Shown here: positions 25,127 to 33,011 of the stretch, one piece after another
Layout of the letters: every line of letters begins with the position of its first letter
Position numbering within the stretch: the first letter of the stretch is position 1
Position numbers and translations under genes: made by a program
The notes under the pieces: model-generated
Databases searched by the model: none
What the model saw: the letters and a program-made list of their open reading frames with translations, nothing else
Told to the model about the DNA's origin: nothing
Source: Pseudomonas aylmerensis
Lineage (GTDB): Bacteria > Pseudomonadota > Gammaproteobacteria > Pseudomonadales > Pseudomonadaceae
Direction: 5' to 3'
Assembly (NCBI RefSeq): GCF_001702265.1
Contig: NZ_MAUE01000001.1
Coordinates: 47,779-111,778 of the forward strand
DNA length: 64,000 nucleotides

Positions 25127-26340
25127 CTGACAAGATGCCCACAGGCGTCGAGATGAATGGCAAGCAATTACGCATCTGGTTCATTTTCAACGGCCAACGT
25201 TGCCGAGAACCTCTCGAAGGAATCTCGAAAGTAAACAAAGCCGCAATTGCATACGCCGACAACAAACGGCGCACCATCTTAGCGGAGATTAGAGAGGGCC
25301 GTTTCGATTATGCGGCTCACTTTCCCAACTCACCAAGGGCCGCCATGTTCACGGACACCGGCGGCCCGTCCCTAAAGCGTACAGTCAAAGAAGGTATCGA
25401 CCGATGGCTGGAGGTTCAAAGGGCGCTTAAAGCATCAAGTACCGTCGTTAACTATGTCAGCAAGGCCAAGCACGTCGATAACAAATTTGGCAAACGCCGA
25501 ATCGTCGACATCAGCAAGAGCGATATAGAGCTATTCCAAGCTCAATTGCTAAAGCAAGGGCTATCCCCTAAGACAGTAAACGACATCTTCACCGTCGTTC
25601 GTGGCGTCTGGGCTGACGCCTTTGGCGACGGCATTTTGAAAGCCAACGCACTGGACCGAATCAGTAACGTCGGTTCGGACGTAGACCTTGAGCACGCCGA
25701 TCCCTTCAGCCGCACCGAGATCGAGCTGATCGGCAAAGCGGATCCGGACAGACGACATGATAGCAGGATGATTGAGTTCAACTGCTGGGCCGGACTTTCG
25801 CTATCCGAGCTCATCGCGCTCGCTGTCGAAGATATCGATCTCGATGCCGGCCTAGTGCAGGTTCGTCGTGCGCTGGTCGTTGGTGAGTTCAAAGTCCCGA
25901 AAGAGCGCTCCAGGGTTAGGGTGATAGAGCTGATCGATCCTGCACTTGTACTGATGCGAGAGATCGTAGCTGCTGCAAGAGAGGTCCCCGCGGAAGAGAT
26001 CACCGTTATCCAGCGTGACAACATCACGTCGAAGAAGATGAAAGTCAGGTTTCTTTTCCGCAGCTCCACCAGCGGGCTGCTATGGAGCGGAAAGACCTTG
26101 AGCAATTGGTTCACGGCTCACCTGAAGAAGGCAGAGGTCCGACACCGAGGCGCCAACCAATGCCGTCATACCTTCGCGAGCCAGATGCTGTCGAGCTATG
26201 TACCAGTGGAATGGGTAGCGAGACAGCTTGGACATGCTGACACCACGATGGTGAGAAAACATTATGGGAGGTGGATACCCAAAGACACCAAGAGCATGGC
26301 CGGTGTCGTGTCGAAAATGCTGGGGTTTAGGACGGACTAG
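25123..26340 (+). CDS. int: Tyrosine recombinase (integrase)
   Basis: 405 aa from ATG 25123, overlapping xis. N-terminal arm-binding DUF3596-like part (GKQLRIWFIFNGQRCREPLE), SAM-like core-binding domain (about 95-180), catalytic domain (about 200-390). Catalytic set: CRHTFAS with the second Arg, QLGHADTTMV with the box-III His, and the nucleophile in RKHYGRW. The usual first Arg (GxRxSE) is replaced in GLSLSEL, a feature I recall from this subfamily. It faces the 3' end of tRNA-Ser, its expected attachment site. Confidence 0.92.
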   Translation: MTDKMPTGVEMNGKQLRIWFIFNGQRCREPLEGISKVNKAAIAYADNKRRTILAEIREGRFDYAAHFPNSPRAAMFTDTGGPSLKRTVKEGIDRWLEVQRALKASSTVVNYVSKAKHVDNKFGKRRIVDISKSDIELFQAQLLKQGLSPKTVNDIFTVVRGVWADAFGDGILKANALDRISNVGSDVDLEHADPFSRTEIELIGKADPDRRHDSRMIEFNCWAGLSLSELIALAVEDIDLDAGLVQVRRALVVGEFKVPKERSRVRVIELIDPALVLMREIVAAAREVPAEEITVIQRDNITSKKMKVRFLFRSSTSGLLWSGKTLSNWFTAHLKKAEVRHRGANQCRHTFASQMLSSYVPVEWVARQLGHADTTMVRKHYGRWIPKDTKSMAGVVSKMLGFRTD

Positions 26341-26399
26341 AGCGGCATAACGGGCAAGGTTTATGCCCTAGAAATGCCCTAAATGGATCGACAGAAACG

Positions 26400-26436
26400 A
26401 AAAAGCCCCTGTAATCATCAATGATTACAGGGGCTT
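26400..26436 (-). terminator. Terminator of tRNA-Ser (also faces the integrase)
   Basis: AAGCCCCTGTAATCAT, 2-base loop centre, perfect complement, with TTTTT following on the minus strand. It ends the tRNA transcript and lies 60 bp past the integrase stop. Confidence 0.85.
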
Positions 26437-26451
26437 AGTCTTATTCGATAA

Positions 26452-26541
26452 TGGCGGAGAGATAGGGATTCGAACCCTAGGTACCGGTGAAGGTACAACG
26501 GATTTCGAATCCGTCCCATTCGGCCACTCTGGCATCTCTCC
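26452..26541 (-). tRNA. tRNA-Ser (anticodon CGA)
   Basis: 90 nt on the minus strand: acceptor GGAGAGATG, long variable arm typical of class II tRNAs (TTGTACCTTCACCGGTACC), anticodon loop ATTCGAAA with CGA, T-arm GGTTCGAATCC, 3' CCA encoded. The 3' end faces the integrase. Confidence 0.95.
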
Positions 26542-26624
26542 AACGGCGCGCATCATAACAGTGTGTTTCGCGGAAGCAAACCCCAAACGCGATTTTTTTC
26601 CGTGCTATCAGATGCTTGCGTCGA

Positions 26625-27338
26625 TTAAAGCGGTACGCCGAGACGATTGGCGACTTCTTCGTAGGCTTCGATCACATCACCGAGGCCCTGGCGGAAGCGG
26701 TCTTTGTCCATCTTCTTCTTGGTGTCCTTGTCCCACAGGCGGCAGCCGTCCGGGCTGAATTCGTCGCCGAGGACGATGGAGCCATCGTGGAATACGCCGA
26801 ATTCGAGCTTGAAGTCCACCAGCAGCAGGCCGGCGTCGTCGAACAGCTTGCTCAGCACGTCGTTGACCTTGAGGGACAACTCTTTCATGCGCGCCAGTTG
26901 CTCAGCGGTGCCCCAGCCGAATGCCACGACGTGGGATTCGTTGATGAACGGGTCGCCCTTGGCGTCGTCCTTCAGGAACAGCTCGAAGGTGTAGGGATTG
27001 AGCTTGAGGCCCTCTTCCACGCCCAGGCGCTTGACCAGGCTGCCGGCGGCGTAGTTACGCACGACGCATTCCACCGGGATCATGTCCAGCTTCTTGACCA
27101 GGCACTCGTTGTCGCCCAGCAGTTTGTCGAATTGGGTCGGAATGCCGGCCGCTTCGAGTTTCTGCATGATGAAGGCGTTGAACTTGTTGTTCACCATGCC
27201 CTTGCGATCAAGCTGTTCGATGCGCTTGCCGTCGAACGCCGAAGTGTCGTTGCGAAACAGCAGGATCAGGCGGTTGGCGTCGTCGGTCTTGTAAACCGAC
27301 TTGGCTTTGCCGCGGTAGAGTTCTTCACGTTTTTCCAT
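26625..27338 (-). CDS. purC: Phosphoribosylaminoimidazole-succinocarboxamide synthase
   Basis: 237 aa, full length. Catalyses the ATP-dependent joining of aspartate to CAIR in purine synthesis. Signature segments: [13 protein letters not shown] (nucleotide loop), [35 protein letters not shown] and [16 protein letters not shown] precedes the start. It is the last of a minus-strand run dapA-bamC-MBL-purC, as in other pseudomonads. Confidence 0.97.
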   Translation of the reverse strand: MEKREELYRGKAKSVYKTDDANRLILLFRNDTSAFDGKRIEQLDRKGMVNNKFNAFIMQKLEAAGIPTQFDKLLGDNECLVKKLDMIPVECVVRNYAAGSLVKRLGVEEGLKLNPYTFELFLKDDAKGDPFINESHVVAFGWGTAEQLARMKELSLKVNDVLSKLFDDAGLLLVDFKLEFGVFHDGSIVLGDEFSPDGCRLWDKDTKKKMDKDRFRQGLGDVIEAYEEVANRLGVPL

Positions 27339-27365
27339 GATGGGCTCCGCTTTGAGTGAGGTGGG

Positions 27366-28124
27366 CTAGGCGATGTGTCGCCAGTCGAGCCCTGAATCTT
27401 GATCGGCCAGTTGCAGCCAGTCCGGGTCGCACCCAAGGGTGTCGACAAAACATTGCCGGGCAAGCGTCGGCAGGTTGTTCTTGCTGCTCAAGTGGGCCAG
27501 GACCAGGTGTTGCAGGTCTTGCCAGCCCAACTCATACACCAGGTACGCCGCCTGGTGGTTGTTCAAATGTCCCAGTTCGCCACCGACCCGCTGCTTGAGA
27601 AAGTAGGGGTAATGACCGCGAGCCAGCAGGTCCCGGCAGTGATTGGATTCGATCATCAATGCATCGAGGTTCCGGTAACCGTCCAGCACCTTGGCGCAGT
27701 AGGAGCCCAGGTCGGTAAGCACGCCGAAACGCCGCTCGCCATCACTGAATACATACTGCGTCGGTTCCTGGGCATCGTGCGCCACGGCAATCACATCAAT
27801 GCTCAACGCACCGATCTGCAGTTGCTCGCCACCGGCCAGGAAACCTGCGGGTTCAATCGGTTTGCGCATCCCGCGCAAGGTACCGCGACTGAGGTACACC
27901 GGAAGATTGTAGCGCCGAGACAGCAAACCCACGCCATGCACGTGGTCGGCATGTTCGTGGGTCACCAGAATCGCGCTCAGCTGCGTGGGGTGAACACCCA
28001 GGCGCAGCAGGCGCCGCTCGGTTTCCCGTAACGAGAAACCACAATCCACCAGCACGTACGTGTCGTCATGAGCGACCAGCGTGCCGTTCCCTTGGCTACC
28101 GCTGCCGAGAACGGCAAAACGCAT
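27366..28124 (-). CDS. Metallo-beta-lactamase fold hydrolase (YycJ/WalJ-like)
   Basis: 252 aa. N-terminal strand MRFAVLGSGSQGNGTLV, metal motif THEHADH (about 55-61), then a further Asp/His set (VLTDLGSYC, ESNHC). Resembles the YycJ/WalJ group of single-domain MBL hydrolases with proposed nuclease activity. The 252-aa length and the position between bamC and purC match other Pseudomonas. Substrate not proven. Confidence 0.85.
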   Translation of the reverse strand: MRFAVLGSGSQGNGTLVAHDDTYVLVDCGFSLRETERRLLRLGVHPTQLSAILVTHEHADHVHGVGLLSRRYNLPVYLSRGTLRGMRKPIEPAGFLAGGEQLQIGALSIDVIAVAHDAQEPTQYVFSDGERRFGVLTDLGSYCAKVLDGYRNLDALMIESNHCRDLLARGHYPYFLKQRVGGELGHLNNHQAAYLVYELGWQDLQHLVLAHLSSKNNLPTLARQCFVDTLGCDPDWLQLADQDSGLDWRHIA

Positions 28125-28128
28125 CGGA

Positions 28129-29244
28129 TCAGCCCAGGTTGTCCTGAATCACGCCCAACACTTTGCGCGCTGTTTCAGCTGGCGCAACGGTATTGATGTT
28201 CTTCTCGACGGTGACTTGTACGCTTTCGCCAACCTTGCTCAAACGAACCTGATAGCGCTCGGCGCGGGTCTCGATCTCTTCCTTGGTCGGCTTGCTGCCG
28301 AACAATTTGCCGAAGAAACCTGGCTCTTCATCTTTGCGCTCGGCTTTTTCAGCCACGTTGATGTAGTAGAGGCCCAGGCTGCGGTTGATGTCTTCAACAC
28401 GCCATGGGCCCTGCTCCAAGGCACGGCCAACGCTGGCCCAGGCACGGTCCAGGTCTTCACCCAGGTTCAGCACCACGTTGCCGCTGCCGTCTTCGGTGAG
28501 GCTGACGCGGCTCGGCGTGTCGTAATCACGTGCGGCGAGCAGGGAGACGGAACCGCCCTTCTCGGAAATGCGGCTCATGCTGGCCAGCATCTCGTCGACC
28601 AGTGCCGAGTCGACACCGGTGTTGACCGAACGGTTGGTGAAATCGACGTTGGCGGTGCTGCCGGCAGGACGCTCGGCGCTGACGACGTAGACTTCACTGG
28701 TATTGCGCTGCACGCCAGGCTCGATGCGCACCCGCACACGGGCTTCGCTGTCAGCGGCTACACCACCGGCCTGCAGGCGCTTGGCCATGCTGGCGGAGAG
28801 TTCGCTGCTGTGCTGCCATGCCGTGGTGAATTCACCGGTCTGTGGACGCTGCTCTTCAATACGGAAGCCGTTGTCCTGGAAGAACTGCACCGCCACCGGC
28901 CAGACTTCGGCAGGTGGACGCTGGGCCATGATCCAGCGCGAATCACCGCTCTTCTGCAGGCTGTAGTCGCTGGCATCCGCCACGGCCGAGATCGGCTGTG
29001 GACGTGGTACCACGTACTCACCCTTGGTGGTGTCGTCGGCCACATTGCGTGGAATCGGCAGCAACGGGTCAAGGCGCTTGGCGACATTGACGTCCGGCGG
29101 CAGTTGCATCGGTTTGGTTGCTTGTGCTTCCAGGTAATCGCTGCCGCGGTCACGGAAGTAGCCTTCCGGGCCCCAGATCCAACCGCAGCCACTGGTGCTG
29201 GAGATAATCAAGGCAAGTGCGGAAAGTCCGGCCAATCGCTTCAT
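28129..29244 (-). CDS. bamC: Outer membrane assembly lipoprotein BamC
   Basis: 371 aa from ATG 29244; the frame is open 82 codons upstream in GC-rich DNA. Signal peptide with lipobox ending at Cys20 (SSTSGC). After it the unstructured BamD-binding N-terminus, then two helix-grip domains (about 115-225 and 250-365, the latter with GPWRVEDINRSLGLYYINVA). BamC is an accessory part of the BAM complex that inserts outer-membrane proteins. Lies 17 bp after dapA. Confidence 0.93.
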   Translation of the reverse strand: MKRLAGLSALALIISSTSGCGWIWGPEGYFRDRGSDYLEAQATKPMQLPPDVNVAKRLDPLLPIPRNVADDTTKGEYVVPRPQPISAVADASDYSLQKSGDSRWIMAQRPPAEVWPVAVQFFQDNGFRIEEQRPQTGEFTTAWQHSSELSASMAKRLQAGGVAADSEARVRVRIEPGVQRNTSEVYVVSAERPAGSTANVDFTNRSVNTGVDSALVDEMLASMSRISEKGGSVSLLAARDYDTPSRVSLTEDGSGNVVLNLGEDLDRAWASVGRALEQGPWRVEDINRSLGLYYINVAEKAERKDEEPGFFGKLFGSKPTKEEIETRAERYQVRLSKVGESVQVTVEKNINTVAPAETARKVLGVIQDNLG

Positions 29245-29261
29245 GCGTAGTGCTTCCTCAA

Positions 29262-30140
29262 TTAAACCAGGACGCCGGACTGGCGCAGGGCCTGTCGCAG
29301 CGGTTCGTGACAGGCGTCGCTGAGGCGGGTGAGCGGCAGACGGATACCGTCCGGCATCAGGCCCATCTCGAACAGTGCCCATTTCACGGGAATAGGGTTG
29401 GATTCGATAAACAGTGTCTTGTTGAGCGGCATCAGCTTCTCGTGGATCGCGCGGGCGGTCACGGCGTCGCCGGCGATGGCGGCGGCGCACATTTCGCTCA
29501 TGGCACGCGGGGCCACGTTGGCGGTGACCGAGATGTTGCCCTTGCCGCCCAGCAGGATCAGCTCGACAGCAGTGGCGTCGTCACCGGAATACACCAGGAA
29601 GTCGCTGCTCACGCCGGCGAGGATGTCCTTGGCGCGCTGCAGGTCGCCGGTGGCTTCCTTGATACCGATGATGTTCGGCACGGTGGACAGGCGGATCACG
29701 GTCTCGGCCTTCATGTCGCAGGCAGTGCGGCCGGGTACGTTGTAGAGGATCTGCGGGATGTCCACGGCTTCGGCAATGGTGCGAAAGTGCTGGTACAGGC
29801 CTTCCTGGGTCGGCTTGTTGTAGTACGGGGTCACCAGCAGGCAGGCATCGGCGCCGGCCTTCTTGGCGTTCCTGGTCAACTCGATCGCTTCACGCGTCGA
29901 GTTGGCGCCCGTACCGGCGATCACGGCAATGCGGCCCGCGACGCGCTTGACCACGAATTCGATCACCTGGATGTGTTCTTCCACATCGAGGGTGGCCGAT
30001 TCACCTGTGGTGCCGACCGCCACGATGGCGTTGGTGCCTTCTTGCAGGTGGAAGTCCACCAGTTTGCCCAGGCTGTCCCAGTCGAGATGACCTTGTGCAT
30101 CCATGGGTGTGACCAGTGCCACCATACTGCCCGCAATCAT
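29262..30140 (-). CDS. dapA: 4-hydroxy-tetrahydrodipicolinate synthase
   Basis: 292 aa from the canonical start MIAGSMVALVTPM at 30140. TIM-barrel lyase/aldolase: Schiff-base Lys161 (IGIKEATGD), Tyr133 (LYNVPGRT), GTTGESATL phosphate/pyruvate loop. First committed step of lysine and diaminopimelate synthesis from pyruvate and aspartate semialdehyde. First gene of dapA-bamC-MBL-purC. Confidence 0.97.
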   Translation of the reverse strand: MIAGSMVALVTPMDAQGHLDWDSLGKLVDFHLQEGTNAIVAVGTTGESATLDVEEHIQVIEFVVKRVAGRIAVIAGTGANSTREAIELTRNAKKAGADACLLVTPYYNKPTQEGLYQHFRTIAEAVDIPQILYNVPGRTACDMKAETVIRLSTVPNIIGIKEATGDLQRAKDILAGVSSDFLVYSGDDATAVELILLGGKGNISVTANVAPRAMSEMCAAAIAGDAVTARAIHEKLMPLNKTLFIESNPIPVKWALFEMGLMPDGIRLPLTRLSDACHEPLRQALRQSGVLV

Positions 30141-30413
30141 GCAACCGCTCCTGCCGGAAAAAGAGAGCCGTAATGGTACTGGCGCCAAGATGCTTGTACA
30201 AGCTAAGTACCGCCTGACGATGCGTTCCGGAGCAACTAAACGACGGGCAATGCCATCATTGGGCCAAAGTACGGCCGCAAGCCCGAGAAAATTCCGCCGT
30301 TCACGCAATGAAAACGCCACCTCCTATCCCTTGGCGACGCTTTTCGCTACCCTTCATCCTTTGATCGATACGGCCCTCACAGTATCGACCGCTCATCGTT
30401 TTAGGAAGGCTGC

Positions 30414-30974
30414 ATGTCCACCCCCACAGTTCGCGAACAATTCCTTGTTATCAGTGCCCTCGGCGCCAACCCCATGGAGCTGACCAACGTCCTGTGCCGC
30501 GCCAGCCATGAAAACCGCTGCGCCGTCGTGACTTCCCGCTTGACCCGCCACGGCGAGTGCAGTGCGCTGGTGCTGCAGATTTCCGGCACCTGGGATGCCC
30601 TCGCGCGCCTGGAAACCGGCTTGCCGGGCCTGGCCAAGAAGCACGACTTCACCGTCAACGTGGTGCGCAGCGCGGCCCTGGAGAACCGTCCCCAGGCCCT
30701 GCCTTATGTAGCGTACGTGAGCTCGGCCTACCGCTCGGACATCGTCAATGAGCTGTGCCAGTTCTTTATCGACCACAACGTCGAGCTGGAGAACCTCACC
30801 TGCGACACTTACCAGGCGCCACAAACCGGCGGCACCATGCTCAACGCCACGTTCACCGTGACCTTGCCGGCCGGCGTGCAGATCAGCTGGTTGCGCGACC
30901 AGTTCCTCGACTTTGCCGATGCCTTGAACCTCGACGCACTGATCGAGCCGTGGCGCCCACAGAACCCAATGTAA
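30414..30974 (+). CDS. gcvR: Glycine cleavage system transcriptional repressor GcvR
   Basis: 186 aa with two ACT domains (about 8-85 and 95-175; LVISALGANPMELTNVLCRA and AYVSSAYRSDIVNELCQFF). In enterics GcvR binds glycine and blocks GcvA. It is divergent from dapA and 12 bp before bcp, the usual Pseudomonas order. Confidence 0.9.
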   Translation: MSTPTVREQFLVISALGANPMELTNVLCRASHENRCAVVTSRLTRHGECSALVLQISGTWDALARLETGLPGLAKKHDFTVNVVRSAALENRPQALPYVAYVSSAYRSDIVNELCQFFIDHNVELENLTCDTYQAPQTGGTMLNATFTVTLPAGVQISWLRDQFLDFADALNLDALIEPWRPQNPM

Positions 30975-30986
30975 GGAAGTTTTTTC

Positions 30987-31460
30987 ATGGCGGTAGTCAT
31001 CGACAAACCCGTAGCCGATTTCGAAGCCCAGGCCACCAGCGGCCAGACCTTCAGCCTTGCCGCTCTCAAGGGCAAGCAGGTAGTGATCTACTTCTACCCG
31101 AAGGACAGCACCCCGGGCTGCACCACCGAAGGCCAGGGTTTCCGTGACCAGTACGCGGCATTCAAGGCCGCCAACACCGAGGTGTTTGGCGTGTCACGCG
31201 ACAGCGTGAAGTCTCACGAAAACTTCAAGGGCAAGCAGGAATTCCCCTTTGAGCTGATCAGCGACAAGGACGAAGCGGTTTGCCAACTGTTTGATGTGAT
31301 CAAGCTGAAGAAGCTGTACGGCAAGGAATACCTGGGCGTGGATCGCAGCACTTTCCTGATCGATAGCGAAGGTGTGCTGCGCCAGGAATGGCGTGGCGTG
31401 AAAGTGCCGGGTCATGTGGATGCGGTGTTGGCGGCGGCGCAGGCTTTGAACAAGGCTTGA
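30987..31460 (+). CDS. bcp: Thioredoxin-dependent peroxiredoxin Bcp/PrxQ
   Basis: 157 aa. Active site YPKDSTPGCTTEGQGFRD with peroxidatic Cys45. The resolving Cys found five residues on in many Bcp proteins is Gln50 here, so this is a 1-Cys-like or differently resolved PrxQ. Reduces hydroperoxides in the cytoplasm. Co-transcribed with gcvR. Confidence 0.95.
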   Translation: MAVVIDKPVADFEAQATSGQTFSLAALKGKQVVIYFYPKDSTPGCTTEGQGFRDQYAAFKAANTEVFGVSRDSVKSHENFKGKQEFPFELISDKDEAVCQLFDVIKLKKLYGKEYLGVDRSTFLIDSEGVLRQEWRGVKVPGHVDAVLAAAQALNKA

Positions 31461-31487
31461 TTGCTGCTGCGACCTTTGGATTGTCAG

Positions 31488-31553
31488 CGCCGGCAAGCCG
31501 GCTCCTATAGTGGTAACGCATTTCCCTGTAGGAGCCGGCTTGCCGGCGATGGC
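31488..31553. repeat. REP pair (GCCGGCAAGCCGGCTCCTA type)
   Basis: Two inverted copies, GCCGGCAAGCCGGCTCC and GGAGCCGGCTTGCCGGC, about 22 bp apart, between the convergent bcp and permease genes. REP doublets are frequent between pseudomonad genes and may end transcription. Confidence 0.85.
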
Positions 31554-31574
31554 GCCTTCAATCCCCCGCTACGT

Positions 31575-32645
31575 TTAAAGCAGCGGTGCCACCACTGGCT
31601 CCTGCCGCGGCCACGCATCCAGCACCGCCTTGAACAGCGTCGCCAGGGGAATGGCAAAGAACACGCCCCAGAACCCCCACAGCCCGCCGAACAACAGCAC
31701 TGCGCAAATGATCGCCACCGGGTGCAGGTTGACCGCCTCCGAGAACAGCAGCGGCACCAGCACGTTGCCATCCAGGGTCTGGATAATGCCGTACACCGCC
31801 ATCAGGTAGATGAACTGGTCGCTCCAGCCCCACTGGAACAAGGCGATCAACATCACCGGCACCGTCACCACCACCGCACCGACGTACGGCACGACCACCG
31901 ACACCCCTACCAGCAACGCCAGCAATGCCGCGTAGTTCAGGTCCAGGGCGATAAAGGCGATGTAAGTCACGCCGCCACAGATAATGATCTCGATGACCTT
32001 GCCACGGATGTAATTGGCGATCTGGCGGTTCATCTCTTCGGCCACCCGCGTGATCAGCGCCCGCTCGCGCGGCAGGTAGCCGCTCACCCAACGACCGATC
32101 ATCGCGCGGTCCTTGAGGAAGAAAAACACCAGGATCGGCACCAGCACCAGGTAGATCATGATGTTGACCAGCAACGGCAGGCTGGACAGGGAAAAGGTCA
32201 GCGCCCATTGCCCGAATTTTCCGATCTCGCCGCGCGCCGCTTCGATGGCCTGCAACACCTGCTCATCCGAGACCAGGTGCGGGTAACGCTCCGGCAGCAG
32301 CAGCAACAGTGATTGCCACTTGGCGAGCATGCCCGGCAGTTCGTTGAACAGGGTAATCAGTTGGTGCCACAGCAACGGCAACACCACCACGATAAACACC
32401 ACGAGCAAGCCCATGAACAAGGCGAACACCAGGCCCACGGCAGCGCCGCCCGGCAGTCGCAGACGCTCCAGGGTGGTGACCAGGCCCTGCATCAGGTAAG
32501 CCAGCACCATCCCCGCCAGTACCGGCGCCAGCATGCCGCCCAAGGTCAGCACGGCCGTAAAGGCCAGGAAAAGCAGGACCGCCAGCACCACCGCTTCTTC
32601 GTCGGAGAAGTAGCGCTGGATCCAGTCTCGTAACACTTTGAACAT
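31575..32645 (-). CDS. AI-2E family (PerM-like) permease
   Basis: 356 aa from ATG 32645 (an alternative TTG lies one codon upstream). About eight transmembrane segments in the AI-2E exporter pattern, with the conserved C-terminal part (VPYVGAVVVTVPVMLIALFQ, then GWSDQFIYLM and NVLVPLLFSEAVNLHPVA). The transported compound is unknown. Same strand as the TusA-like gene, 31 bp away. Confidence 0.88.
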   Translation of the reverse strand: MFKVLRDWIQRYFSDEEAVVLAVLLFLAFTAVLTLGGMLAPVLAGMVLAYLMQGLVTTLERLRLPGGAAVGLVFALFMGLLVVFIVVVLPLLWHQLITLFNELPGMLAKWQSLLLLLPERYPHLVSDEQVLQAIEAARGEIGKFGQWALTFSLSSLPLLVNIMIYLVLVPILVFFFLKDRAMIGRWVSGYLPRERALITRVAEEMNRQIANYIRGKVIEIIICGGVTYIAFIALDLNYAALLALLVGVSVVVPYVGAVVVTVPVMLIALFQWGWSDQFIYLMAVYGIIQTLDGNVLVPLLFSEAVNLHPVAIICAVLLFGGLWGFWGVFFAIPLATLFKAVLDAWPRQEPVVAPLL

Positions 32646-32676
32646 CAATCAACCTCGGGTGGTGGGGGCGAACGGT

Positions 32677-32916
32677 TCAGGCCTTGCGCAACCAGTAACG
32701 GTACACACCGGCGGCGTCTTCTTCATGTAGCAGGGTATGGCCCGCCAACTTGGCAAAGGTACGGAAATCACGCTGGGAGCCCGCGTCGGTCGCGATGACC
32801 TTGAGCACTGCGCCACTGGCCAATCGATTGAGCTCCAGCTTGGCCTTGAGCAAGGGCAACGGGCAATTGAGGCCACTGGCATCGAGTTCGGCATCAAAGG
32901 CTACAGCGTCGGTCAT
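32677..32916 (-). CDS. TusA/SirA-family sulfurtransferase-like protein
   Basis: 79 aa from ATG 32916. The TusA core with the reactive Cys18 in LDASGLNCPLPLLKAK. Members carry sulfur as persulfide or affect molybdenum cofactor and tRNA thiolation. A TusA-like gene next to the BepA-like gene and the permease is the P. aeruginosa PA1005-PA1007 order (from memory). Confidence 0.88.
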   Translation of the reverse strand: MTDAVAFDAELDASGLNCPLPLLKAKLELNRLASGAVLKVIATDAGSQRDFRTFAKLAGHTLLHEEDAAGVYRYWLRKA

Positions 32917-33011
32917 GGTTTTACTCCAGGCACGCATTCGGGCTGCTTAGAATATCTGGTCCGAAGCTCAGTGTCCGGCTACAGTAAGCTCTTTGTCGAA
33001 AGGCTCTGTGC

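Larger units (their letters stand above)
16130..26451. mobile_element. Compact phage-derived element (prophage remnant or satellite) at tRNA-Ser
   Basis: About 10.3 kb with integrase and excisionase next to the 3' end of tRNA-Ser(CGA), a CI/Cro/CII-like switch, DNA replication genes with iterons, a putative antiterminator, holin and small terminase. There is no large terminase, portal, protease, capsid or tail gene. Genes right of the CI promoter run toward the tRNA; replication, lysis and packaging genes run away from it. The right boundary is the tRNA. The left boundary is uncertain: no copy of the tRNA 3' end was found by eye between 15.5 and 16.2 kb. Confidence 0.7.
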
